Shown here: positions 8,736 to 16,928 of the stretch, piece by piece
Layout: every line of letters begins with the position of its first letter
Position numbering within the stretch: position 1 is the stretch's first letter
Position numbers and translations under genes: made by a program
Assembly: GCA_020634245.1 (NCBI GenBank)
Contig: JACKCC010000006.1
Location: 620,001-684,000 of the forward strand
Direction of reading: 5' to 3'
DNA length: 64,000 nt
Origin: Ardenticatenaceae bacterium
Lineage (GTDB): Bacteria > Chloroflexota > Anaerolineae > Promineifilales > Promineifilaceae
The notes under the pieces: model-generated
What the model was told of the DNA's origin: nothing
What the model saw: only the letters and a program-made list of their open reading frames with translations
Database searches by the model: none

Positions 8736-8774
8736 AGACTGGAGACTAATTCAGTCTCCAGTCTCTAGTCTCAA
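8736..8774. repeat. Word-repeat palindrome (GACTGGAGACT family)
   Basis: GATTAAAGACTGGAGACT faces AGTCTCCAGTCTCTAGTCTC between two convergent genes. It may act as a bidirectional terminator. Confidence 0.55.
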
Positions 8775-9268
8775 GCATATGCAGCCAGTGATTCAATCCG
8801 CAAATCGCGTAGCCGGTTGCGAATAAGCTGGCTCGCTTTCTGACTCATCAGGTAGCCAAAATCAGGCTGTTTCTCAAACAATTTCAACAATTTTTCCGCG
8901 TCAAAAGCGATGACCTGGCAGTCTGTTAAAGCTTTGCCGTTAGCCGTGGCCGTGTAAGGCGAAATCAATGCCGACCAGGCAAACACGTCGCCAGTGCCCA
9001 CCGTGCTGATGGTCACATCTTTGGTTTTGAGTTCGCCCAAAAGCTGACCGGAGACATTTTGTTTGGCTTCCCGGTCTGGCACCGAAATACCAATGCCAAT
9101 GGAACCTTTGACAAGCAGATAAAAACAATCCAGTTTATCTTCTTCTTGGAAGAAGTTGTGCCCCGCTTCGACAGACATTTCTTCAGCGGCATTGGCCAGG
9201 CTAACGAGGTGTTCGTGGCTCAACCCGGCGAAGAATGGATAACGACGCAGCAGTTCAGGTGAGATCAT
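8771..9268 (-). CDS. Stand-alone cyclic-nucleotide-binding-domain protein
   Basis: 165 residues forming one CAP-type beta-roll: LLRRYPFFAGLSHEHLVSLA, then FQEEDKLDCFYLLVKGSIGI, then GDVFAWSALISPYTATANGKALTDCQVIAFDAEKL, then a C-terminal helix. It has no helix-turn-helix, so it is not a CRP-like DNA-binding regulator; the phosphate-binding cassette is only partly conserved, so ligand binding is unproven. The start ATG (9268) overlaps by 14 bases the stop of a 48-codon ORF upstream that has a strong ribosome binding site, so translation may be coupled to it. Possible role: a sensor subunit or a redox/energy-state adaptor. Confidence 0.8.
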   Translation of the reverse strand: MISPELLRRYPFFAGLSHEHLVSLANAAEEMSVEAGHNFFQEEDKLDCFYLLVKGSIGIGISVPDREAKQNVSGQLLGELKTKDVTISTVGTGDVFAWSALISPYTATANGKALTDCQVIAFDAEKLLKLFEKQPDFGYLMSQKASQLIRNRLRDLRIESLAAYA

Positions 9269-9401
9269 ATTCCACTCCTAATTCGTGTAGAACGGCCGTT
9301 ACCGCGCCTGGAATCGCCGCCGCAACGGCCGTTGTCGGTTCATCACTAAAATCAATCACATTTTCCACATTTGTCGTAAAATTAACCACCTCCTTTGGCA
9401 T
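9255..9401 (-). CDS. 48-residue chimeric microORF containing a copy of the hydrogenase-protease C-terminus
   Basis: ATG at 9401 lies nine bases after a full AAGGAGGT Shine-Dalgarno (9411-9418). The product begins MPKEVVNFTTN, then reads VENVIDFSDEPTTAV and AAAIPGAVTAVL, identical to the C-terminus of the protease encoded at 11268-11765, and ends HELGVEYDLT. The DNA of 9291-9368 matches 11301-11378 with one visible mismatch. The stop overlaps the start of the cNMP-binding gene by 14 bases. Function unknown: it could be a displaced gene tail, a translational-coupling leader or a real small protein. Confidence 0.5.
   Translation of the reverse strand: MPKEVVNFTTNVENVIDFSDEPTTAVAAAIPGAVTAVLHELGVEYDLT
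9291..9370. repeat. 80-bp direct repeat, copy 1 (displaced protease 3' end)
   Basis: Near-identical to 11301-11380 (two differences seen, both in the last dozen bases). The two copies bound a 1.9 kb segment that holds the TPR gene. Confidence 0.85.
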
Positions 9402-9416
9402 ATTCAAGCCACCTCC

Positions 9417-11174
9417 TTACCGGAATCCAGTAACCATGCGAAACGATTGTATAATCGCATCCCAGTCTTTTTCTCTTTGTGCAAACCATTTTTGATCATT
9501 ACAGGTGGCTGTAATCGCGTATTCAGTTTTATCGAAAACAATCATATATTTCTTGTTCCACCGGTCTCCCATACCATCCGAGATAAAATAGCTTGCGCAT
9601 ACATGCTCTTTGCCTCCGACGGCGATTCGGCCAATTTTCAAACCAGAAAACCTTCTTACCATAGCGAAAAGCATAAAATCACGTTCTGTTTGCTCCAGGG
9701 GAGGTTCTGGGAATAGAGGGCCTATCTCAAAATTAAACGCCTCGTCATAGCAACCATATTGAAAGAGGTCTTTACCGCCTTGCTTTGGAATGGGCGCCGG
9801 CGCCCATTCTACCGGTATATCAATTTCAAAGCCGTGTTTTTCGTTTCTATAGGTTTTTTGGGATTTTTTGGCTGGGGTTCTAAAACCGATTGGTCTCTTT
9901 TGGCTACCCTTCAACCCTTCCAATTTTAGTATTTGGGGGTTAGTTGTAAAACCAATCTCCTTTTTGGGACTGGTTTGCAACGCATCTGAATTCTTTGCCG
10001 GAGGGTCGCTTTTGATACGAGTTCCGGGTGTTCTACTTACCACGCGTCGCACAATGTCTTCCCAATCTTCTCTCCAGGTATAACCAATTGAACGCAACTG
10101 TGATAGGACTAGTGGTTTGTAAGCGTCTGGATCAGCAATAATCGCATTGGCAAATGCATCTAAGGCTTTTTCAAATCTGGGATCGCCATGCTCACTGATT
10201 CTATAATATGTTACTCCGATATTTATGTAGGCGGTTCCATTCTTGGGATTCAGAGCAACAGCTTTTTCAAATTCTTCCATACCGGAGGGGTCCCCCAAAC
10301 CCATTTTGATGTCTCCAAGATTGCAGCGCGCCCTTGATTCACGTTTTAGGTATCCGATTCGATTGAAGGCATCTATAGCTTTTTCATAATAGATGGCAGC
10401 TTGTCTGCGATCCATCAAATAGACCGAATGAATGCCTAACCAATAAAATATTGCTCCCTCATCGCTTGAGTTGCAGTTTTGGGCCATCTTTAGCAAGGAC
10501 TCGCGCGCATTTTTGTGCAGATTAGGATCAATCTTCAACGCTTCTTTGTATAAAATTAATCCCGTTTGTACATTGCCATCCTGATGATGTCTTGTTGATT
10601 CATAAAACAAATCCATTGCTCGTTTTGTATTGGAAGGTAGATTGCGATATCCAATCAGTGGGTGTTCAATCGCATATTCCGTCTCAGTAGATTGACTGTC
10701 AACTGCTTTAGGCTCCACTTTTTTTGCGTGATCGGAAAGAATTGATTTTACTTGAAGTATATTTTTTTGAGCTTTCTTAAAGCTAATTTCACCTCCGATA
10801 AAGGCAAACAGAGTCAAAACAACTGTAAAAAACGTCCAGTTAATCCTGATATAACCGCTCATTGATTGTGTGCTGCTGATAAGTGTCAATATTGAGAAGA
10901 TAAACGCCCCTAAAACACCTAAAGCATTTAGGATGAAGGTTGGGAACAGATTTTCATAACCCGCACCGAGGTGCTTCCTGATTAAGCTGGCGCGGCGATC
11001 GAAGTCATGAATTCTAGGTCCTGGCCATTTGACGATACCGGTAAGTAACGCCACAGTAAGTTTGAAAAATGTGGGTATAATGTGCCAAATTTTTCCACCA
11101 AAGTAGACAGTTGCTAGACCAAAAATGATTGAAACCGGAGAGATATTCATGATTAGCCCAGTTGCCCTCTTCAA
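9417..11174 (-). CDS. Membrane TPR protein with C-terminal PsbP/DcrB-like domain
   Basis: 585 residues. Two or three N-terminal membrane segments (about 10-45, 75-120), then a TPR region from about 180 to 390 (GLILYKEALKIDPNLHKNA, AIYYEKAIDAFNRIG, GMEEFEKAVALNPKNGTAYINIGV, ALDAFANAIIADPDAY), a linker with three repeats of the pattern IGF[RT]T, and a C-terminal domain starting YRNEKHGFEIDIPVEW, like the PsbP/DcrB fold of small secreted proteins. Function unknown. The gene is visibly more AT-rich than its neighbours, has no ACGGCCGT octamer, and sits between copies of an 80-bp repeat, so recent acquisition is likely. Confidence 0.7.
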   Translation of the reverse strand: MKRATGLIMNISPVSIIFGLATVYFGGKIWHIIPTFFKLTVALLTGIVKWPGPRIHDFDRRASLIRKHLGAGYENLFPTFILNALGVLGAFIFSILTLISSTQSMSGYIRINWTFFTVVLTLFAFIGGEISFKKAQKNILQVKSILSDHAKKVEPKAVDSQSTETEYAIEHPLIGYRNLPSNTKRAMDLFYESTRHHQDGNVQTGLILYKEALKIDPNLHKNARESLLKMAQNCNSSDEGAIFYWLGIHSVYLMDRRQAAIYYEKAIDAFNRIGYLKRESRARCNLGDIKMGLGDPSGMEEFEKAVALNPKNGTAYINIGVTYYRISEHGDPRFEKALDAFANAIIADPDAYKPLVLSQLRSIGYTWREDWEDIVRRVVSRTPGTRIKSDPPAKNSDALQTSPKKEIGFTTNPQILKLEGLKGSQKRPIGFRTPAKKSQKTYRNEKHGFEIDIPVEWAPAPIPKQGGKDLFQYGCYDEAFNFEIGPLFPEPPLEQTERDFMLFAMVRRFSGLKIGRIAVGGKEHVCASYFISDGMGDRWNKKYMIVFDKTEYAITATCNDQKWFAQREKDWDAIIQSFRMVTGFR

Positions 11175-11267
11175 CTAAACGGCCGTTACCCCATAATCAT
11201 AGCGACGGCGGCCGTTATTGGACCACAATGATAGAAATGTTATAAGTGATGTAGGAGAGCACCCACA

Positions 11268-11765
11268 TCATTCTGTATTAATTCGCTCCAACTCAGCTAA
11301 AACGGCCGTTACCGCGCCTGGAATCGCCGCCGCAACGGCCGTTGTCGGTTCATCACTAAAATCAATCACATTCTCCACTTCGATGGCGTAAATGACGACT
11401 TCATCCGGCAGGTGCATGCCCATTTCCCGCCCTGCATCCAGCGCCGTTACCAGCGTCGTATCATGGGCCGAGGCGCTGTGCTGCGTCGGGCTGACGGCGC
11501 GTAAGTCGTCCAGGGTCATCCGGTGCATCTTCCCCGGCGTGTTACGGCCGTTGGTAAACGCATCCACGATGATCGCCCGGTCGTAGCCAATCATCAGCTC
11601 CATCAACCGCAGACCGCCGGCGCTGGCTTCAGTCACAAAAATGTCGTGGTTGGCGGCTGGTGGCCGGCTGTTGGAAAGAATTCGCTCTAATTCGTAAGCG
11701 ACTTTCACACCCACGCCATCATCCGTGAGAATAGGATTGCCCAATCCGATGACGATTGTTTTCAT
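11268..11765 (-). CDS. [NiFe]-hydrogenase maturation protease (HyaD/HycI family)
   Basis: Endopeptidase that removes the C-terminal extension of the hydrogenase large subunit after nickel insertion. IGLGNPILTDDGVGVKVAYEL at the N-terminus carries the family's metal-binding Asp/Glu, and an internal His lies in the AHDTTLV segment, consistent with the family. 165 residues, normal. It is the last gene of the minus-strand hdr-mvh operon, directly downstream of mvhA, its presumed substrate, whose C-terminal tail is present. The 3' end (11301-11380) is duplicated at 9291-9370. The symbol is left blank because the subfamily name (hyaD, hycI, frcD) cannot be fixed. Confidence 0.92.
   Translation of the reverse strand: MKTIVIGLGNPILTDDGVGVKVAYELERILSNSRPPAANHDIFVTEASAGGLRLMELMIGYDRAIIVDAFTNGRNTPGKMHRMTLDDLRAVSPTQHSASAHDTTLVTALDAGREMGMHLPDEVVIYAIEVENVIDFSDEPTTAVAAAIPGAVTAVLAELERINTE
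11301..11380. repeat. 80-bp direct repeat, copy 2 (within the protease gene)
   Basis: Partner of 9291-9370. It contains two ACGGCCGT octamers, both preserved in the other copy. Confidence 0.85.
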
Positions 11766-11774
11766 CGTGTTTTC

Positions 11775-11807
11775 AGACCCTAAGGGTTTTGAAAACCCTT
11801 AGGGTCT
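11775..11807. repeat. 33-bp perfect palindrome between mvhA and the protease gene
   Basis: AGACCCTAAGGGTTTT and its exact complement flank a single G. In the operon transcript this would form a 16-bp hairpin between the two cistrons, possibly an mRNA processing or stability element; the trailing bases on the minus strand are A-rich, not a T tract, so it is a poor terminator. Confidence 0.7.
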
Positions 11808-11817
11808 CTAATTTTTG

Positions 11818-13305
11818 CTAGGTAAACTGACTCAGCCGCTCCACTTCCTCCCCATCCGCATCCTTAATCACCACTTCCAGCGGCATTTGGCCGGGCAGGG
11901 AGTGGGTGGCGCAGGACATGCACGGGTCGTAGTTGCGGAAAGCCATCTCAATCGTGTTCAGCAGCCCTTCGGTGACGACAGTGCCTTTCTTGATCAGGCC
12001 TTGCGCCGCCTTTTTGACCGACATGGCGATGGGGGCGTAGTTGTTGGTCGTGCCCACGATGAGGTTGACCTTGGTCAGGATGCCGTTCTCGTCCGTCTTG
12101 TAATGATGGGTCAGTGTGCCACGCGGCGCTTCGACGCTGCCAACGCCTTCGGTGGGCGTGTTCTTGACGATAACGCGCACGTCGGGGTCGGTGATCTCCG
12201 GGTCTTGCGACAGCTCCAGCATCCGTTCGGCGGCATAGAGCAGTTCGACCAGCCGGGCCCAGTGGGTGGCTAAGCGGTGATGGATGGGTTGGTAACGGCC
12301 GTTCACCTTCTTGCTGCCCAGCGTCTCATAAAACTTCTCAAACGCTTCCTGGGCTTTCGGCGTCGCCATGCCATCCGATGCGTTCAGCCGCGAGAGCGGG
12401 GTGGCGCAGTACACGCCGCTGTCCATGCCATCGGTAAAGCCGTTCCAACCCACACCTTTTAGATAGGGAAACTTCAGGTAAGTCCACGGTTCCACCCGCT
12501 CGGCCACATGCTTCATGTAGTCCTTTGATGGATACTTGACGAACTCCTTGCCTTCCGGACTGGTCACACGAATCATGCCATCGTAAAAATTGACGTGATT
12601 GTTCTCATCTACTGTACCCATGTAATAAGTATTGTGGGTGAACGCATCCGACAAAATCAAATCGACGTAAGCCTGATTGCTCAACACCACGTCGGCAAAC
12701 AACTGCAGGCTGAAGAGGGCGAATTCCACGTTTTCTTTGGCGTAGCCTTCGATCTCCTGCCGCATTTCGTGCGTTACCTTCTGGCTCCAGCCGCCGGGCA
12801 TGCCGGCTACCGGATGGATGCCGCGCCCGCCCAACATCTGGATGACGTGATGGTTGCGTTTGCGGCAGGCGATGACCTGCTTGCCGATGTCCACGCCCAC
12901 TTTGTGGATCACGCCCAGAATGTTGCGTTCAGCGGCCGGTGCATTTGGCCCCAAAACAAAGTCAGGCGCGCCCAGCGCGTAAAAGTGGACGGTGTGGTCG
13001 GTGCAGTAGAAGGCGGAGTAGAACATTTCCCGGACTTTGTGAACGGCCGTGCTCGGTTCCACGCCATACAACGCATCCAACGCCTTCGTCGCCGCCATGT
13101 GGTGTGCCTCCGGGCAGACGCCACAAATCCGGTTCGTAATCCGCGGCATCTCCTCCGCTGGCCGGCCCACGCAAAACTGCTCAAAACCGCGCAGCTCCGG
13201 AATCTGGAAATACGCATTCTTGACATCTCCCTCTTCGTCCAGGAAGATTTCAATTTTGCCGTGCCCTTCCAGGCGGGTAATTGGGTCAATTGTTATCCGT
13301 GTCAT
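11818..13305 (-). CDS. mvhA: [NiFe]-hydrogenase large subunit, group 3c (MvhA-type)
   Basis: Holds the NiFe(CN)2CO site that splits or forms H2. The L1 motif RICGVCPEAHH (Cys61, Cys64) and L2 motif DPCMSCATH (Cys462, Cys465, His468) supply the four Ni ligands, and 27 residues follow His468 as the tail the protease removes. RGFEQF, GGRGIHPVAGMPGGW and MYxxx spacing agree with F420-non-reducing, Hdr-linked hydrogenases of group 3c rather than NAD-linked 3d. The start overlaps mvhG by 4 bases. The context (MvhG, MvhD, HdrABC) indicates a cytoplasmic electron-bifurcating complex. Confidence 0.94.
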   Translation of the reverse strand: MTRITIDPITRLEGHGKIEIFLDEEGDVKNAYFQIPELRGFEQFCVGRPAEEMPRITNRICGVCPEAHHMAATKALDALYGVEPSTAVHKVREMFYSAFYCTDHTVHFYALGAPDFVLGPNAPAAERNILGVIHKVGVDIGKQVIACRKRNHHVIQMLGGRGIHPVAGMPGGWSQKVTHEMRQEIEGYAKENVEFALFSLQLFADVVLSNQAYVDLILSDAFTHNTYYMGTVDENNHVNFYDGMIRVTSPEGKEFVKYPSKDYMKHVAERVEPWTYLKFPYLKGVGWNGFTDGMDSGVYCATPLSRLNASDGMATPKAQEAFEKFYETLGSKKVNGRYQPIHHRLATHWARLVELLYAAERMLELSQDPEITDPDVRVIVKNTPTEGVGSVEAPRGTLTHHYKTDENGILTKVNLIVGTTNNYAPIAMSVKKAAQGLIKKGTVVTEGLLNTIEMAFRNYDPCMSCATHSLPGQMPLEVVIKDADGEEVERLSQFT

Positions 13306-14327
13306 GAAGCACCTCCATGGCCATTTCCGTTGAGCTTGGCCCGCCGCAGCAGTGAATGCGACATGCTAAACCGATAGAACGTTCCCGCCGGGTCAACAAT
13401 CGTATCCATGACTTCCTCAAGCTGCTGTTCCATCTTCTCCAGGTCTTGCCCGGCTCCGCCTACATTCAGTACCGAAGCAATAGCTGTCACCATCTTGGCC
13501 CCCTGGTCCTCAACACCATCCATTGGCCCATAACAGCCTCGGCAGCCCATACCTACTTGCGGACAGAGCGCGCCGCAGCCGCTCCGGGTGGCCGGCCCCA
13601 TACACATGATGCCCTGTTCTAGCAAGCAGACTTCCGGATCAGGCAGTACCTCATACGGTCGGAAGAAGCGGTCAATCTTCTTCACGTCCTTTTGCAGATG
13701 GCATTCCTGGCATACAGCTACATTGCCTGCCCCGATGATGGAACCGGCCGGTGGCAGTGCTGCGCCTTGTGTTAAGGCTGCTACAACCGCCTGCAAAACC
13801 GCCCAAATCTGGTGTGGTTCCGGCGGGCAGCCGGGAATTGTATAATCCACATTCACCACTTGATCCAACGACTTAACCGTGTGGTAGAAAACAGGGATTT
13901 CCAGCGTGCCTTCCGGTACATCGTAGAACGGTTGAGGCAGCGTTCCACTTGGGTTATCAATCGAAGGATTATCCAGATAAACCGTATTCAACGTCGCTTC
14001 TTTTGTTGTCAAATTGGAAAGGCCAGGTATGCAGCCCTCGTAAGCGCAAGAGCCAAATGCGACCATCACCTTCGATTTTTGCCGCAGCAGTTTGGCCATC
14101 TCCTCATTTTCCGAATTGCGGACAGCCCCATTGAATAGGCACAAATCAATATAGCCATCCGGGTAACCCTTCAAATCCTTTACTTTGAAGTCGGCAATGC
14201 AGGGGAAGAAGGCGATGTCAAACACCTCATCCACAATCAGGATGTTTTCCTGGATGTTCAGCACAGCGATTTCACAGCCGCCACAACCGGAACCCCAGTA
14301 CATGGCTAATTTTGGTTTGTCACTCAT
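13302..14327 (-). CDS. mvhG: [NiFe]-hydrogenase small subunit (MvhG-type)
   Basis: Carries the Fe-S relay between the NiFe site and MvhD. The N-terminal YWGSGCGGCE gives the proximal-cluster CxxC, AFGSCAYEGCIPG and TIPGCPPEP continue that cluster, and the C-terminal half has CQECHLQKD, GPATRSGCGALCP and GCRGCYGPMDG for further 4Fe-4S clusters. There is no twin-arginine leader, so the enzyme is cytoplasmic, as expected for group 3. 341 residues is slightly longer than methanogen MvhG. It overlaps mvhA and mvhD by 4 bases each, a tightly coupled block. Confidence 0.94.
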   Translation of the reverse strand: MSDKPKLAMYWGSGCGGCEIAVLNIQENILIVDEVFDIAFFPCIADFKVKDLKGYPDGYIDLCLFNGAVRNSENEEMAKLLRQKSKVMVAFGSCAYEGCIPGLSNLTTKEATLNTVYLDNPSIDNPSGTLPQPFYDVPEGTLEIPVFYHTVKSLDQVVNVDYTIPGCPPEPHQIWAVLQAVVAALTQGAALPPAGSIIGAGNVAVCQECHLQKDVKKIDRFFRPYEVLPDPEVCLLEQGIMCMGPATRSGCGALCPQVGMGCRGCYGPMDGVEDQGAKMVTAIASVLNVGGAGQDLEKMEQQLEEVMDTIVDPAGTFYRFSMSHSLLRRAKLNGNGHGGAS

Positions 14328-14803
14328 GCTGGCACCTCCTCTTTTGCTTCATGATGGATGGGATGATCCCCATTTGGCGCGACGACGCCTGGCCAGTTTA
14401 ATGGCCCCAGCGCCCGTACCTCCTCTACCATCTTGGTGATTGTTTCTGCCAGATGGACGCCCTCAGCGGCGCTGGCCCAGACCAGTTTAACCCGATCCGG
14501 TTCGACACCGAATTGTTTCAAGGTGCGTCTGAGCAAAACGTAGCGCCGGTAAGCTTTGTAATTTTGTTCCAGGTAATGGCATTCACCCGGATGACAGCCG
14601 GTGATAAGTACTCCGTCTGCGCCACCTTTCAATGCTTTTATGACAAAGGTGGGATCCAAACGGCCGGAACACATCAACCGGATCAGGCGCACATTCGGCG
14701 GATATTTCACGCGTGACATCCCCGCCAAATCCGCTGCCCGGTAGCTGCACCAGTTGCAGGTGAAGCCGATGATTAAAGGCTCGAATTGTTTTTGTTCAGC
14801 CAT
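14324..14803 (-). CDS. mvhD: F420-non-reducing hydrogenase iron-sulfur subunit MvhD
   Basis: Small 2Fe-2S protein that passes electrons from the hydrogenase to HdrA. FTCNWCSYRAADLAGMSR near residues 14-31 is the family hallmark; CSGRLDPTFVIKAL and GCHPGECHYLEQNYKAYRR supply further Cys. 159 residues, in line with MvhD. Its presence between hdrA and mvhG is what physically joins hydrogenase and heterodisulfide reductase in methanogens, so it supports the same architecture here. An 88-base gap with a palindromic spacer separates it from hdrA. Confidence 0.95.
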   Translation of the reverse strand: MAEQKQFEPLIIGFTCNWCSYRAADLAGMSRVKYPPNVRLIRLMCSGRLDPTFVIKALKGGADGVLITGCHPGECHYLEQNYKAYRRYVLLRRTLKQFGVEPDRVKLVWASAAEGVHLAETITKMVEEVRALGPLNWPGVVAPNGDHPIHHEAKEEVPA

Positions 14804-14818
14804 AGTAGTTCTCCGTTT

Positions 14819-14892
14819 TGGTTGTTGGTTGCTGGTTGCTAGTTCCTGGTTATTCGTTACCAGCTACCCGCCGCCAGTTACCAGCTACCAAT
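14819..14892. repeat. Word-repeat palindrome (GGTTGCTGGTT family) between hdrA and mvhD
   Basis: TTGGTTGTTGGTTGCTGGTT faces CCAGTTACCAGCTACCA. It interrupts the operon without a T tract and could be an RNA processing site, or neutral spacer DNA. Confidence 0.6.
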
Positions 14893-16925
14893 CACGCCAC
14901 CTCCGGTTCAAGGATACGCACCGAATTGCCGTTAAAGCCAATCATCAACAGGCCTTCCAGTTGAGCCAGTACCTGTTCGTTGCTGAATTGGGTGCCAGTG
15001 ATGGCGTTGGAAGGGCAGGCGGCGACGCAGGTACCACAGCCCTGGCAAAGCGCCGGGTTGATCTCGGTGACCATGCGATCTTCGTGGAAGAGGATGGCGT
15101 TGAAGGGGCACATATCGTTGCAGATGCGACAGCCAGAGCATTTTTCTTCGATGACGCTGGCCCGAATCGGGTCCAGTGCCAGTTCTTTTTGATGGATGCG
15201 TCCCAGCACACGAGCCGCTGCGGCCGCACCCTGGGCGACACTGGCCGGAATGTCCTTAGGCCCTTGCGCGCAGCCAGCAATGAAGATGCCTTCGGTCATC
15301 GTGGCCACCGGGTCGAGTTTGGGATGTTTCTCGGTGAAGAAGCCCTGAGCGCTGCAAGCGATGCCGAATTTTTGGCCCACTTCTTTCGAGTCAGCCCGCG
15401 GTTGTAGCCCAGCAGAGAGAATGACCATATCGACGGGGATGCGACGTTGTTTGCCGATAAAGGTATCTTCAGCCTGAATGATGATCTTGCCTTCTTCTCC
15501 GGGCAGGCGGGCGGCATCGGTAACTTCAGCTACGCGGCCACGGATAAAGTGGACTCCTTCGGAAAGTACCCGCTGATAGAATTCGTCGTAATCTTTGAAG
15601 GCGGTGCGCATGTCGATGTAGAAGTTGTAGACGTCGGCGCTTTTTACCCGCTCTTTGACCAGATGAGCGAATTTGATGCTTTGCATACAGCAGATGTTGG
15701 AACAGTAGTTGTTGTAATGCCGGTCACGGCTGCCGACGCAGTGAATGACGGCGACTGCTTCCGGTTCGGTGACGCCATCTCGCAGTAGGACGGCCCCGTT
15801 GGTGGGACCGGAAGCATTGCACATGCGTTCAAATTCCAGGCTGGTGAAGACGTTGGCGAGACGGCCGTATCCATACTGTGGAATTCGCCGCGTGTCAAAC
15901 AAATCATAGCCAGTCGCCAGAATGATGTTGCCCACGTTCACCTGAATTAACTCATCCTTCTGCTCAAAGTCAATTGAGTTAGGCTGTGTGGGGCAGAAAA
16001 TTTGGCACGCTTTGCACTTGCCGCGCTGGAAGTAGGTGCAGTTCTCTGTGTCGATAACCGGGTATTTGGGGACGGCTTGGGGGAACGGCCGATACACAGC
16101 CTTCCGGTAGCCCAACCCCGCCTCAAACACATCATCAATTACGTTCACCGGGCACTTTTCGATACAAATGCCACAGCCGGTGCAGGCATCCTCATTCACA
16201 TAGCGTGCTTTCTTGCGGATAGTAACCGTGAAGTTGCCCACGTAACCATCCACCCGTTCCACTTCGCTGTACGATAAAAGAGTGATGTTGGGATGACCGC
16301 CGGCCGTCACCATTTTGGGTGTCAAAATACAGGCAGCGCAGTCCAGCGTGGGAAATGTCTTGTCAAACTGGGCCATGTGTCCACCGATGGACGGCTCCCG
16401 CTCAACCAGAACGACCGGGAAACCGCTGTCAGCGATCTCGATAGCCGCCTGGATACCGGCAATACCGGCCCCCACCACCAACGTCGTTTCGTTGATGGGA
16501 ACATGCAGCGGTTCCAATGGTACGTGGAGATTAACCCGTTCCACGCCGCCGGAGATTAGAGCTTTTGCTTTTTGGGTGGCAATTTTCTTGTCGGTGTGCA
16601 CCCAGGAAACCTGTTCGCGGACGGAAACCATCTCGCACAGGAATGGGTTAAGACCGGCTTTGTCACAGGCGGTGCGGAAAGTTTGTTCATGCAGATGGGG
16701 GGAGCAGGCGGCGACAACAACGCGGGTCAATCCCTTTTCCTTAATGTCATCCTGGATAAGTTCTTGACCCAGGCTGGAGCACATAAACTGGTAATCCCGC
16801 GATACGACAACACCGCTGTCTTCCAATTGTTCACCGGCCCATTTGGACACATCTGCCACGTCTACCACGCTGGCAATGTTGGTGCCGCAGTGGCAAACGT
16901 ATACGCCAATTCGTTCTTTACTCAT
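14892..16925 (-). CDS. hdrA: Heterodisulfide reductase subunit A (HdrA), bifurcating flavoprotein
   Basis: FAD protein with multiple 4Fe-4S clusters; in methanogens it splits electron pairs between ferredoxin and the disulfide. Seen here: N-terminal VYVCHCGTNI domain, ACSPHLHE, the FAD Rossmann motif VVGAGIAGIQAAIEIADSG near 150, FPTLDCAACILTPKM, a first two-cluster ferredoxin region (CTGCGICIEKCPVN), the CxxxGKCKACQIFCP insertion, then a C-terminal ferredoxin (CSGCRICNDMCPF and CQGCGTCVAACPS). 677 residues equals full-length HdrA, with no fused partner. Three bases separate it from hdrB. Confidence 0.95.
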   Translation of the reverse strand: MSKERIGVYVCHCGTNIASVVDVADVSKWAGEQLEDSGVVVSRDYQFMCSSLGQELIQDDIKEKGLTRVVVAACSPHLHEQTFRTACDKAGLNPFLCEMVSVREQVSWVHTDKKIATQKAKALISGGVERVNLHVPLEPLHVPINETTLVVGAGIAGIQAAIEIADSGFPVVLVEREPSIGGHMAQFDKTFPTLDCAACILTPKMVTAGGHPNITLLSYSEVERVDGYVGNFTVTIRKKARYVNEDACTGCGICIEKCPVNVIDDVFEAGLGYRKAVYRPFPQAVPKYPVIDTENCTYFQRGKCKACQIFCPTQPNSIDFEQKDELIQVNVGNIILATGYDLFDTRRIPQYGYGRLANVFTSLEFERMCNASGPTNGAVLLRDGVTEPEAVAVIHCVGSRDRHYNNYCSNICCMQSIKFAHLVKERVKSADVYNFYIDMRTAFKDYDEFYQRVLSEGVHFIRGRVAEVTDAARLPGEEGKIIIQAEDTFIGKQRRIPVDMVILSAGLQPRADSKEVGQKFGIACSAQGFFTEKHPKLDPVATMTEGIFIAGCAQGPKDIPASVAQGAAAAARVLGRIHQKELALDPIRASVIEEKCSGCRICNDMCPFNAILFHEDRMVTEINPALCQGCGTCVAACPSNAITGTQFSNEQVLAQLEGLLMIGFNGNSVRILEPEVA

Positions 16926-16928
16926 GGC

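Noticed and set aside
12595..13377. Long plus-strand ORF opposite the hydrogenase genes
   Set aside because: Antisense shadow of mvhA and mvhG, which have full family motifs; its composition is that of a reverse-complement frame.
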